Shown: positions 49,114 to 57,136 of the stretch, piece by piece
How positions within the stretch are numbered: the first letter of the stretch is position 1
Layout of the letters: every line of letters starts with the position of its first letter
Position numbers and translations under genes: made by a program
From: Bombella pluederhausensis
GTDB lineage: Bacteria; Pseudomonadota; Alphaproteobacteria; Acetobacterales; Acetobacteraceae
Direction of reading: 5' to 3'
DNA length: 64,000 nt
Assembly (NCBI RefSeq): GCF_026385525.1
Contig: NZ_JANIDY010000001.1
Location: 868,001 to 932,000, forward strand
Notes under the pieces: model-generated
Database searches by the model: none
Seen by the model: only the letters and a program-made list of their open reading frames with translations
Told to the model about the DNA's origin: nothing

Positions 49114-49719
49114 CTACTGCTTTTCCTTCAGCTTTTTCAGTGCTTCAAAAGGATTTTTCCGCCCTTCGCCGGGATGGGCCTCCAACTCGTCATCAGAGGG
49201 TGTGACCTCCACAAATCGCTCCAGCCCTGCCCCTTCACGCCGCGGATAAGGATCAAGGCAGAGAGCCAGCTGCTCGGCCGCAGCTTCGCCCAGATCAATC
49301 ATCCGCCCATCATAAGGGACATCATCTGTATCTTCCTGAAGAAGCGCTTCAATATCCAGATCTTCATCATCCGGCATGTCGGCTTCCGGCACGAAACGAA
49401 GGCTAAACTGTTCGTCCACCACTTCTTTTACCGGCTCTCCTGTAATGATGCAGGCTTGCTCTGCTTCTGCCTGAATATGCCCCTCTGCCAGCACGATACT
49501 ATCCGCCCCTCGCCGAAGCTGAAACACACAAACCAATTTTGCCAGAGACAGAAGCCCGAAACGCTCCTGCAATGCAGCTCGCTCCTCAGCGCTGGCCTCA
49601 ACCACGTCTTTCAGCGGGCGACCTATTTTTGCCAAAGGAACACGGCGGGAGAACTCAGGGGCAATACGCTCTCCCTGACCAGCCCCGACAGGTTCGTTTT
49701 TGTCTTTAGATGACATCAT
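49114..49719 (-). CDS. yceD: YceD/DUF177 family protein
   Basis: This protein of about 201 residues is in the usual position upstream of rpmF-plsX-fabH. Its middle carries the family-type ITGEPVKEVVDEQFSLRFV and a strongly acidic stretch (DDEDLDIEALLQED). The C-terminus matches the GRKNPFEALKKLKE signature of DUF177. YceD has been linked to 23S rRNA accumulation and is near-universal beside rpmF in proteobacteria. Two adjacent ATGs (49719, 49716) are possible starts. It is divergent from bamE across a 205-base gap. Confidence 0.88.
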   Translation of the reverse strand: MMSSKDKNEPVGAGQGERIAPEFSRRVPLAKIGRPLKDVVEASAEERAALQERFGLLSLAKLVCVFQLRRGADSIVLAEGHIQAEAEQACIITGEPVKEVVDEQFSLRFVPEADMPDDEDLDIEALLQEDTDDVPYDGRMIDLGEAAAEQLALCLDPYPRREGAGLERFVEVTPSDDELEAHPGEGRKNPFEALKKLKEKQ

Positions 49720-49924
49720 GACCTCATGAAGATGGAATAATATAGCTCTGAAACTGCCTCTTTCAGAAAGGGACATGTCTGGGAAGTCAAGGTAAAACTA
49801 TACTGTTCCACCCCCTGCATCATGAACGGCATTTCATGAAAAAGATTGACATGCAGCCCTTTTCTGGGGCACCGGGAGAGCACGTACGGCTTGCCCGCCA
49901 TATCATCAGGACAGTTTGCCCTTC

Positions 49925-50542
49925 ATGACCAGCCTTTCTACCGCCTCCACTCCAGATCAGGGTTCCCGTTTCTCACGCATGGCCCGTTACATGGCAACGC
50001 ACCGCCGCTGCTGGGCGGGTGTTCTGGCAGGCGGGCTGCTCATGCTCAGCGGCTGTGAAGCCATCAGCCCGCCCCCTATTCCCCGTGGGGCTCTTATTGA
50101 GAAGATGGATTACGACCAGCTGGTCCTGAACTCCAGCACCCAGAATGATGCGCTGAGCATACTGGGTTCGCCGACCGCCCATGCGACCTTCAATGACAAT
50201 ACATGGATTTACATCTCCATGACGAAGGACCTCGTCCCTCTCGCCCACCCGGTCGTGGATAAACAACAGGTTCTGGTGCTGAACTTTGATAATGCTGGCG
50301 TGCTTCGCAAAATGAACGTGCTGAACAAGCGTGACGCTATTCCCGTCAATATGGCCAGCGGCGTAACACCAACACCGGGTACCCATATTTCCGTCATTCA
50401 GGAACTGCTGGGCAATGTGGGTCATTACAACCCGATGAGCAGCATGGGCAGCACATTCGGCGGTATGGGTGGTGGCATGGGCGGCGGCCCAATGAGCGGT
50501 CAGGGAACCGGCAATGGTGGTGTTGGCAACTCCATGCCCTGA
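49925..50542 (+). CDS. bamE: Outer membrane assembly lipoprotein BamE (SmpA/OmlA)
   Basis: This protein of about 205 residues is a lipoprotein of the BAM complex. A basic, hydrophobic signal ends in the lipobox LMLSGC at about residues 39-44. The SmpA/OmlA domain follows (TQNDALSILGSPTAHATFNDNTWIYIS, anchors DALSILGSP and WIYIS). The tail (about residues 170-205) is rich in Gly, Met and Ser (GGMGGGMGGGPMSG) and is longer than in well-known BamE proteins. ATG 49925 is preferred to the in-frame ATG at 49916. The pair bamE/yceD divergent upstream of rpmF is a conserved alphaproteobacterial layout. Confidence 0.9.
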   Translation: MTSLSTASTPDQGSRFSRMARYMATHRRCWAGVLAGGLLMLSGCEAISPPPIPRGALIEKMDYDQLVLNSSTQNDALSILGSPTAHATFNDNTWIYISMTKDLVPLAHPVVDKQQVLVLNFDNAGVLRKMNVLNKRDAIPVNMASGVTPTPGTHISVIQELLGNVGHYNPMSSMGSTFGGMGGGMGGGPMSGQGTGNGGVGNSMP

Positions 50543-50572
50543 CGGCCTCTCCTGATAAACAGCGAACCAGAA

Positions 50573-50608
50573 AGAAGGGGAGCGCCTTTACGGGCACTTC
50601 CCTTTTTT
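50573..50608 (+). terminator. Rho-independent terminator after bamE
   Basis: AAGGGGAGCGCC and GGGCACTTCCCTT pair imperfectly around TTTAC and are followed by TTTTTT. It lies 30 bases past the bamE stop. Confidence 0.7.
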
Positions 50609-50632
50609 CATGCTAAGGCTCCAGCCGTCAGT

Positions 50633-51112
50633 TCAGTCCCGCCCATCCCAATCCGGATGATCCACGGCCCGCAGAACACGGCGGAAACCATCCACGGCAT
50701 TTCCATCAACCCGCCTATATGCCTGCGTCAAAACGGTGCGGATGGCTGAAAAGAGCTCCGCTTCCAGCTGTCTGCCCTCCTCTGTCAGATAGACAGGTCG
50801 CCGCCGCCTGTCCGCCTCATCCTCACGCTGTTCGACCAGCCTTTTTTCTTTCAACTCACCCAGCGCACGCCCAAGCGACTGTTTGGTGATTCCCAGACGC
50901 CTGCATAGTTCACTCGGCAGAAGCCCTTCGTGACTCCCCGCAAGAAACAGGATGCGGTGATGCGCCGGCCCCAACCCATAACGGCCCAGCCCCTTCTCGC
51001 AGGCCAGAGAGAGATATCGCCAGACAACCAGAAGCCCTTCGAAGGACTGTCTGATGGAATCTTCCCGCAAATACAGGTGCGCATCGACTACGGCACATGG
51101 TCCATTCTGCAT
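50633..51112 (-). CDS. MarR-family transcriptional regulator
   Basis: This protein of about 159 residues has the winged-helix MarR domain: RILFLAGSHEGLLPSELCRRLGITKQSLGRALGELKEKRLVEQRED (anchors GITKQSLGR and LVEQRED), then a DEADRRRRPVYLTEEG wing. MarR proteins commonly repress nearby efflux or stress genes in response to small phenolic ligands. ATG 51112 is the better start; a GTG precedes it by one codon. It stands alone between bamE and rpsU, so the target is not evident. Confidence 0.87.
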   Translation of the reverse strand: MQNGPCAVVDAHLYLREDSIRQSFEGLLVVWRYLSLACEKGLGRYGLGPAHHRILFLAGSHEGLLPSELCRRLGITKQSLGRALGELKEKRLVEQREDEADRRRRPVYLTEEGRQLEAELFSAIRTVLTQAYRRVDGNAVDGFRRVLRAVDHPDWDGRD

Positions 51113-51375
51113 CACAGTCTCCCCTCCTGTTGCTTTCCTGATTAAGGCTGTCCCCTCACAGCATACGCCTCTCCCTCATGAGGTGCCATCAGACATGACA
51201 GATAATCCACAGATAAAAAGGCTGTTCACTCTTTCAGCCTGTCAGAAACTATTGTCTCATGTTTTGGATTATGATAGGCCACTTCACACTGTAATCGGAT
51301 CCGCGTCCTTCAAAATGGGTGATGCTACAGACACCGCTCGGGAAGGATCAGAACCCCAAAGGAGATGACGACACC

Positions 51376-51579
51376 GTGCAGGTTCTCGTTCGTGATAATA
51401 ATGTTGACCAGGCGCTGAAAGCCCTCAAGAAGAAAATGCAGCGCGAAGGCGTCTTCCGTGAGATGAAGCTTCGCCGCCATTTTGAAAAGCCCTCTGAGCG
51501 TCGTGCCCGCGAGGTGGCTGAGGCCGTGCGCCGCGCCCGCAAGATGGAGCGCAAGCGTCTGGAGCGCGAAGGCTTCTAA
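51376..51579 (+). CDS. rpsU: 30S ribosomal protein S21
   Basis: This 67-residue ribosomal protein has the typical [18 protein letters not shown] start and [12 protein letters not shown] end. The start is GTG at 51376, with AGGAG about 12 bases upstream. An ATG at 51365 is out of frame, and the upstream frame (MMLQTPL) is not S21-like. It is followed by a strong terminator. Confidence 0.94.
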   Translation: MQVLVRDNNVDQALKALKKKMQREGVFREMKLRRHFEKPSERRAREVAEAVRRARKMERKRLEREGF

Positions 51580-51606
51580 TCGCAGCCTTTCGTACTTTAC
51601 GAATGA

Positions 51607-51636
51607 GAAAGCCATCCATTAGGGTGGCTTTTTTCA
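51607..51636 (+). terminator. Rho-independent terminator after rpsU
   Basis: AAGCCATCC and GGGTGGCTT pair (one G/T pair) around a short loop and are followed by TTTTTTC. Confidence 0.85.
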
Positions 51637-51653
51637 TATCTACCCAGCGTGTT

Positions 51654-53057
51654 TCACCATATCCACCAGCCGCTCAGATCATGCCGCACCTCAAGGCGGT
51701 AGGTCCGCACGGGATGCGCCCCATCATGGCGCCATGATGACATCACCCCTGCCGGAACAGGCCCATAATGAGCATCCTCAACATACAGGACCGTCTTCAC
51801 TGCCGGGTGCTGTAGTCCCTGTATGTAGCTCCATCGTTCATCCCGTCCCAGAATCATGACACCCTCCGGCTTCTGAAAAGCGAGAGCCGAAGCAAGGGCA
51901 TAATCATCGGTTACCAATGCTGACGCCCCTGCCTCATGAGCTTTCAATACCAGCTCATGCGCCAGATCACTCCAGCCAGCGCTTAACCGTGCAATAGGGT
52001 TCAGATGAGCAGGCAGCGGCACAATGCCTGTCAGACATTGTGCATAGACCAGCAAAGTACAGGCCCCGCCTGTCAGAACAGCCCCTTTCAGACGTCCTCC
52101 ATAGCCAGCCCCTGTCAGGATCAATAGCGGGTATAATACCCAGACCCAGTTGGCCTGCACACGGTCCCCTGTCACATGCCACAGAAATACCAGCATGGCC
52201 GGTACTGAAAGCCAGAGAAAAACGCCATTTTCCCGTCGGGATCGCCACAGCCCCACACAGCAGAGCACGGCAACCCATGGTGTCAGCATGGCGAGCTGCC
52301 CCGCCAGCAGTTCTCCCAGAAACTGACCTGCCCGTCCCGGATGCCATTGTGTCGCCCGTCCCCCCTGTTTCAGAAACCCAGCCCAGCCATGACGGCCATT
52401 CCAGACAAGAGTGGGAATCAGCGCCAGAAAGGCACAACCTCCCCCTATCCATGGGCCCGGTGCTTTCCAGAATTTCCGCTGACTGAACAGAACAAAACCC
52501 GCCAGCCCCACAGCCCAGAGTATGGCAGTATATTTCGAATCCAGTGCCAGCCCCAATCCAGTACCAGCCAGCCCCCACCAGCCCCAGACTTCACGGGACC
52601 ACGGCCCACCCAGCCCTCTGTCCCTAATGGCATGAGACAGAGCCCACATCGTCAGGCTGAGGAAAACGAACAGGGGCACGTCCGGCGTAGCAGGAATAAG
52701 CCCTATCCCGGCCATTAGAGTGGCATTCAGCAGCAGAATGGCCCGCAATCCGGCATTGCCCCGCTGGGGAAAAAACTGTTTTGCCGCCAAAAATAAAAAG
52801 AGAGTGGCCAGCCCAAACCCGACCAGACCACCAAAGCGCACACCAAAGGCCGTATCACCCCACAGAAACGTCCCCAGACGGATAAGAAACGCCACCATGA
52901 AAGGATGGTCCAGATACCCACCCTGTATATGCCGGGACCAGAGCCAGTAATAGGCTTCATCCGGTACAAGAGGCACTTGTGCTGCCACGACCAACCGTAA
53001 CAGACACAGAAGGGCCAGCCCTCCCCAAAGTAACAGACGTTTATGCGAGGGCACCAT
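51654..53057 (-). CDS. Membrane glycosyltransferase, GT39/ArnT-like (PMT_2 family)
   Basis: This protein of about 467 residues has roughly ten membrane helices. The characteristic first periplasmic motif VPDEAYYWLWS (about residues 31-41) supplies the catalytic acidic residue of lipid-linked sugar transferases, followed by GYLDHPFMVAFLIR. Such proteins transfer a sugar from a polyprenyl-phosphate donor to lipids, proteins or glycans on the periplasmic face. Acceptor and sugar are unknown. ATG 53057 is chosen; a TTG precedes it. Lrp-family regulator lies immediately upstream. Confidence 0.87.
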   Translation of the reverse strand: MVPSHKRLLLWGGLALLCLLRLVVAAQVPLVPDEAYYWLWSRHIQGGYLDHPFMVAFLIRLGTFLWGDTAFGVRFGGLVGFGLATLFLFLAAKQFFPQRGNAGLRAILLLNATLMAGIGLIPATPDVPLFVFLSLTMWALSHAIRDRGLGGPWSREVWGWWGLAGTGLGLALDSKYTAILWAVGLAGFVLFSQRKFWKAPGPWIGGGCAFLALIPTLVWNGRHGWAGFLKQGGRATQWHPGRAGQFLGELLAGQLAMLTPWVAVLCCVGLWRSRRENGVFLWLSVPAMLVFLWHVTGDRVQANWVWVLYPLLILTGAGYGGRLKGAVLTGGACTLLVYAQCLTGIVPLPAHLNPIARLSAGWSDLAHELVLKAHEAGASALVTDDYALASALAFQKPEGVMILGRDERWSYIQGLQHPAVKTVLYVEDAHYGPVPAGVMSSWRHDGAHPVRTYRLEVRHDLSGWWIW

Positions 53058-53072
53058 CAAACGCTTCCCCTC

Positions 53073-53537
53073 TTACAGGGGAACGCCAGCCCTCTCGCAG
53101 CTCGTTCTGATGACCTGAAATGTCTGAACCCGCACAACATGATTCACTTCGATCAGGTCCCGCGTCAGACGATTCTGATGCTCGACATCACGGGCCATGA
53201 GATGCAGGAGAAAATCCTCCCCGCCCCGGATCATATGGCATTCCCGTGTTTCCGGCCATTCTGCCACGTGGGCCTCAAACTCCTCCAGTACCTTGCCCTT
53301 CTGGCTGTCCAGCCCCACCAGAACGTAAAAACTGATGGACCAGCCCAGCATCGCCGGGGCCAGTATGGCATGATATCCCTGAATGAGCCCCATCTCCTCC
53401 AGCCGCCTCACACGGCGTAGGCACGGCGGTGCGGAAATCCCAACCCTGCGAGCCAGCTCCACATTCGTGACCCGACCATCCTGCTGAAGTTCGGAGAGAA
53501 TGCTGCGGTCAATATCATCAAGGTCTGCAATGCTCAT
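53073..53537 (-). CDS. Lrp/AsnC-family transcriptional regulator
   Basis: This 154-residue protein has an N-terminal helix-turn-helix (DDIDRSILSELQQDGRVTNVELARRVGISAPPCLRRVRRLEEMGLI; anchor GISAPPCLRRV) and a C-terminal RAM ligand-binding domain. It probably binds an amino acid and regulates amino-acid metabolism or transport. It is divergent from trxB across about 298 bases, where I see no further gene. Confidence 0.9.
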   Translation of the reverse strand: MSIADLDDIDRSILSELQQDGRVTNVELARRVGISAPPCLRRVRRLEEMGLIQGYHAILAPAMLGWSISFYVLVGLDSQKGKVLEEFEAHVAEWPETRECHMIRGGEDFLLHLMARDVEHQNRLTRDLIEVNHVVRVQTFQVIRTSCERAGVPL

Positions 53538-53835
53538 ACGGTTTCCAGCAACTCTACGTGATGGCCCTTAACGGCCCCAGAAGAAACAGATTCACCCGGA
53601 ACGGGGCGTTATCCCCGCCTATATAGCTTTATCTTTCTTATGTGGAAACTCTTTACACCCATGAGCGAAAGATTGTTGCGTCCACTATAGGAATCTAATC
53701 ATTTTTATCGACATCTTTCATACAGGATATCTGTTACCCTGCATCCCGTCCCGCACCTAGTATCACCCCACCCCTCGAAACCACCCTTCTTCCGCCCCTA
53801 TATTCGGAACAGATTTCTTGATTACGGAGTTCTCA

Positions 53836-54807
53836 ATGGCAGAAACACATCATACCGATATGCTGATTGTTGGTGCTGGCCCGGCAGGCTATACCGCCGC
53901 CATCTATGCAGCCCGAGCAGGCATGCAGCCGCTTCTCGTCACAGGGATGCAGCCGGGTGGGCAGCTCACCATCACCGATGAAATTGAAAACTTTCCCGGC
54001 TTTGCCAAACCTGTTCAGGGCCCTTGGCTCATGGAACAGATGCGTGAACAGGCCGAACATGTCGGCACACGGCTGATCTATGACCTCATCACCGAGGCCT
54101 CCCTGAAACAGGGCCCCGATGCCGAAGGCTATTTTCATCTCACTGGAGATTCCGGCGACCAGTTCCGTGCCCGTACGGTTGTCATTGCTACGGGTGCTCA
54201 GGCCCGCTGGCTCGGTCTGGACTCTGAACAGAAATATCAGGGTGCTGGTGTGTCCGCCTGCGCCACATGTGACGGTTTCTTCTACCGTGGCAAAGAAGTC
54301 GCCGTCATTGGTGGCGGTAACACAGCCGTGGAAGAAGCTCTCTACCTGACGCACCACGCATCCACCGTTCATCTGGTTCACCGCCGTGATAGCCTGAGAG
54401 CCGAACGTATCCTTCAGAAACGCCTTCAGGATAACCCGAAGATCAAGGTTCACTGGAACAGGGCTGTCCGGGAAGTCATCGGCGAAGGGACGCCTGCTGT
54501 GGTCACCGCTCTTGAGCTAACCGATACGCAGGACCCGACCAAGACGGAACGGCTGGCTGTTGATGGTGTCTTCGTGGCCATCGGGCACAGCCCCAGCACC
54601 GGCCCCTTCCGCCACGAAGTGGACTGCGATGCCGAAGGCTACATCATAACCAAACCGGGAACGGCCACGACATCCATCCCCGGAGTCTTTGCAGCGGGTG
54701 ATATTCAGGATAAAACCTACCGTCAGGCCGTGACTGCCGCTGGCACGGGCTGCATGGCAGCTCTGGAAGCCGAACGTTACCTTGCCGAACGGAATTACGC
54801 AGACTGA
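53836..54807 (+). CDS. trxB: Thioredoxin reductase
   Basis: This 323-residue flavoenzyme passes electrons from NADPH to thioredoxin. The FAD site GAGPAGYTAAIYAARAG is at about residues 14-30, the redox-active CATC is in SACATCDGFFY (about residues 141-144), and the NADPH site is GGGNTAVEEAL (about residues 162-172). ATG 53836 (MAETHHTD) is chosen; an in-frame TTG six codons upstream is possible. Confidence 0.96.
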   Translation: MAETHHTDMLIVGAGPAGYTAAIYAARAGMQPLLVTGMQPGGQLTITDEIENFPGFAKPVQGPWLMEQMREQAEHVGTRLIYDLITEASLKQGPDAEGYFHLTGDSGDQFRARTVVIATGAQARWLGLDSEQKYQGAGVSACATCDGFFYRGKEVAVIGGGNTAVEEALYLTHHASTVHLVHRRDSLRAERILQKRLQDNPKIKVHWNRAVREVIGEGTPAVVTALELTDTQDPTKTERLAVDGVFVAIGHSPSTGPFRHEVDCDAEGYIITKPGTATTSIPGVFAAGDIQDKTYRQAVTAAGTGCMAALEAERYLAERNYAD

Positions 54808-54828
54808 TCTTTCAGACAGATGGTACGA

Positions 54829-54861
54829 GTCATTTTCCGGTTTACCGTATCGGAAAATGAC
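54829..54861. other. Perfect 11-bp hairpin after trxB
   Basis: GTCATTTTCCG and CGGAAAATGAC flank an 11-base loop, 22 bases past the trxB stop. No T-run follows directly. It is likely a 3' mRNA-stabilising or terminator-like stem, but could bind a protein. The rest of the 289-base gap up to the LysR gene is AT-rich and should hold its promoter. Confidence 0.6.
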
Positions 54862-55096
54862 CGGACCATATCAATACATCCCCGGACAAGAAAATAGGAA
54901 AAGGCCTTTTTTGTTCACATTGTCTTTTTCTGAATTCGTAACCAGAAGATAACGTATTCCGGTACCATTCTACTCTTGACCGATCGTTGCTTTTCGGGAA
55001 TTTTTTACGGATTAGATGTACGGTAAGGTTACAGTGTAGGGTGTTATGAGCAGAGCGGGCCATGATTATTGCGAAGGGGCATACGGGAATCAAAAA

Positions 55097-56041
55097 ATGG
55101 ACTGGGATAAACTCCGTATCTTTCACACCGTGGCCGAAGCTGGCTCCTTTACCCATGCTGGGGACCGGCTCAATCTAAGCCAGTCTGCCGTGTCACGACA
55201 GATATCCGCCCTTGAAGATGTACTGGGCGTTCCCCTGTTTCACCGTCATGCCCGTGGCCTTATCCTGACAGAACAGGGCGAAGTACTCCATCGCACCGCA
55301 CGGGAAGTATTCTCCAAGCTCGCTCTGACGCAGGCCTTCCTGAGTGAGAACCGGGAAAAAGCAGCCGGCAAGATCAAGGTCACCACGACATCAGGCTTTG
55401 GGCTTTCGTGGCTGACACCACGCCTACACCGCTTTGTGGAACGCCACCCCCATGTAGAGGTCACGCTTCTTCTGGAAGATTCCGATCTCGACCTGAGCAT
55501 GAGAGAGGCTGACGTTGCCATCCGCCTGCATCCCCCTACCCAGCCTGATCTGATCCAGCGTCATCTGGCCAGCTTCCATATGCCGATCTATGCCAGCAAG
55601 GAATATCTTGAGGAACACGGCACCCCTACCACCCTTACAGACCTTGCGAACCATAATCTGATTGGTTTTGCAGGCTGGCATCTTCCCCTCCCGCATGTAA
55701 ACTGGCTGATCGAACGCCTTGTGAAGGACAAAATCATCCTTCAGCCTAAGGTCCGTCTCGCCGTCAATAATATTGCCGCTGTTGGCATGGCCATTGCACA
55801 GGGCAACGGCATCGGGACGCTACCTTTCTACACGGCCTCCGCCCATCCCAACCTCGTCCGCATCCTGCCGGACGTTCATGGTCCGCTGGCAGAAGCCTTC
55901 TTCGTCTATCCAGAAGAACTGAAAAGCTCCAAGCGCATCTCCGTCTTCCGGGATTTCCTGCTGGAAGAACTCAGCAGCGCCCGCACAGGCAAGGACATCC
56001 CTTCACACAGTGCTGAGCCCTTCATTTCTTCAGGCGATTAA
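55097..56041 (+). CDS. LysR-family transcriptional regulator
   Basis: This 314-residue regulator has an N-terminal winged HTH (LRIFHTVAEAGSFTHAGDRLNLSQSAVSRQISALE; anchor LSQSAVSRQI) and a periplasmic-binding-like effector domain (KIKVTTTSGFGLSWLTPRL onward). ATG 55097 (MDWDKLRIF) matches the usual LysR start; the longer frame begins 17 codons earlier. Its target is not evident because trxB and ihfB are not typical LysR targets. Its 3' end overlaps the convergent ihfB gene by 20 bases. Confidence 0.89.
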   Translation: MDWDKLRIFHTVAEAGSFTHAGDRLNLSQSAVSRQISALEDVLGVPLFHRHARGLILTEQGEVLHRTAREVFSKLALTQAFLSENREKAAGKIKVTTTSGFGLSWLTPRLHRFVERHPHVEVTLLLEDSDLDLSMREADVAIRLHPPTQPDLIQRHLASFHMPIYASKEYLEEHGTPTTLTDLANHNLIGFAGWHLPLPHVNWLIERLVKDKIILQPKVRLAVNNIAAVGMAIAQGNGIGTLPFYTASAHPNLVRILPDVHGPLAEAFFVYPEELKSSKRISVFRDFLLEELSSARTGKDIPSHSAEPFISSGD

Positions 56042-56309
56042 CCCTTTCACGCAGCTCCTTCCCCGCACGGAAGAACGGAACACGTTTTGCCTCCACAGCA
56101 ACAGACTGGCCCGTCCTCGGGTTTCGCCCCTGATGGGCCGTATGCTGGCGTGTTCCGAAACTGCCAATACCCCGCAGTTCTGCCCTGTTACCTGACGCCA
56201 GACCGTCAGCAATGTGCGAGAAAACACCATCAACAGCCTGACCGACTTTCTCCCGTGAGAGGCCTTCCAGACGGGACGTCAATAAAGCGACAAATTCTGA
56301 GCGTGTCAT
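56022..56309 (-). CDS. ihfB: Integration host factor subunit beta
   Basis: This 95-residue HU/IHF-fold protein shows MTRSEFVALLTSRLEG, LRGIGSFGTRQHTAHQGRNPRTGQSV and AKRVPFFRAGKELRERV, the IHF-beta pattern. It should dimerise with the IHF-alpha at 46056. It overlaps the convergent LysR gene by 20 bases and is preceded by a strong terminator that isolates it from mucR. Confidence 0.92.
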   Translation of the reverse strand: MTRSEFVALLTSRLEGLSREKVGQAVDGVFSHIADGLASGNRAELRGIGSFGTRQHTAHQGRNPRTGQSVAVEAKRVPFFRAGKELRERVNRLKK

Positions 56310-56385
56310 CCATACTCTCCGTCACTGGTTACTCTATGGAGAGTGACAAGGGAAAGGCTAAAGCGTCAAGAAAAAACGGCACCTC

Positions 56386-56421
56386 ACAAAAAAAGGCCGG
56401 GAATAAACCCGGCCTTTTTTA
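56386..56421. terminator. Rho-independent terminator between mucR and ihfB
   Basis: AAAAAAAGGCCGGG and CCCGGCCTTTTTT flank a six-base loop. The long A/T runs give a U-tract on either strand, ending mucR transcription before the ihfB promoter. Confidence 0.87.
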
Positions 56422-56442
56422 TAAGAATGTTAATGAAACATT

Positions 56443-56925
56443 TCACGCTTTACTATCGTTATCACGTTTGTTCTCAGCGGAAACACCAATATTACGCCCT
56501 AAACCGATTGTTCTGGCCAGTTCAGACCGGCGTGCCGCATAAGCCGGAGCCACCATGGGATAATCGGCGGGAAGCCCCCACTTTTCCCGGTACTGCTCTG
56601 GTGTCATGTCATATGTGCTCTTGAGGTGGCGCTTCAACATCTTGAGCTTTTTTCCGTCTTCCAGACAGATGATATAATCAGGGAATACCGACTTACGAAC
56701 AGGAACAGCCGGCTGCTGTTTGGACTGGTCCACTGTCTCCCGGTTTTCATTCCCCTGACCAGCCAGAGCGTCATAGACCTGACGGATCAGTCCTGGCAAG
56801 CTGTCGGCAGAGACATCAGACCCGGCCAACTTGGCCACGACAATATCAGCCGTCAGCTCAAGGAGCTTCCGGCGCTCGTCATTATGGGAGGTCTGACTTT
56901 CTCTGGCCACTGTATTGTCCGTCAT
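56443..56925 (-). CDS. MucR/Ros-family zinc-finger transcriptional regulator
   Basis: This protein of about 160 residues has a variable N-terminus (about 75 residues) and the MucR domain: YIICLEDGKKLKMLKRHLKS, TPEQYREKWGLPADYPMVAP and RSELARTIGLGR. The zinc site has one clear Cys and Asp in CLED with His from KRHL, as in the Ros subfamily. MucR proteins are global H-NS-like regulators of exopolysaccharide, motility and stress in alphaproteobacteria. ATG 56925 (MTDNTVARE) is chosen; a further ATG at 56955 is possible. The 211-base gap to the FUSC gene is AT-rich and probably holds divergent promoters. Confidence 0.9.
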   Translation of the reverse strand: MTDNTVARESQTSHNDERRKLLELTADIVVAKLAGSDVSADSLPGLIRQVYDALAGQGNENRETVDQSKQQPAVPVRKSVFPDYIICLEDGKKLKMLKRHLKSTYDMTPEQYREKWGLPADYPMVAPAYAARRSELARTIGLGRNIGVSAENKRDNDSKA

Positions 56926-57136
56926 TGAATAACCTTCATCGCTATAAGTCTTCATGGGAGGTTTCATACAAATTTTACTATTTTTCCCTTGGACACAAAA
57001 GAGAAATATTCTCCGTTCCTCAAAAAAACATTTCGACTGCAATCACAATGATTTTTTTGTTCACTTGTAAGTGTCCCCCCTCGCATCTACAGGCAAAGAA
57101 AAGTAGGCTCCCGCACGAGAACCCACTGGACATACA

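Noticed and set aside
54842-55156. Small minus-strand frame in the trxB-LysR gap
   Set aside because: It covers the hairpin and overlaps the LysR start, with no protein-like features.
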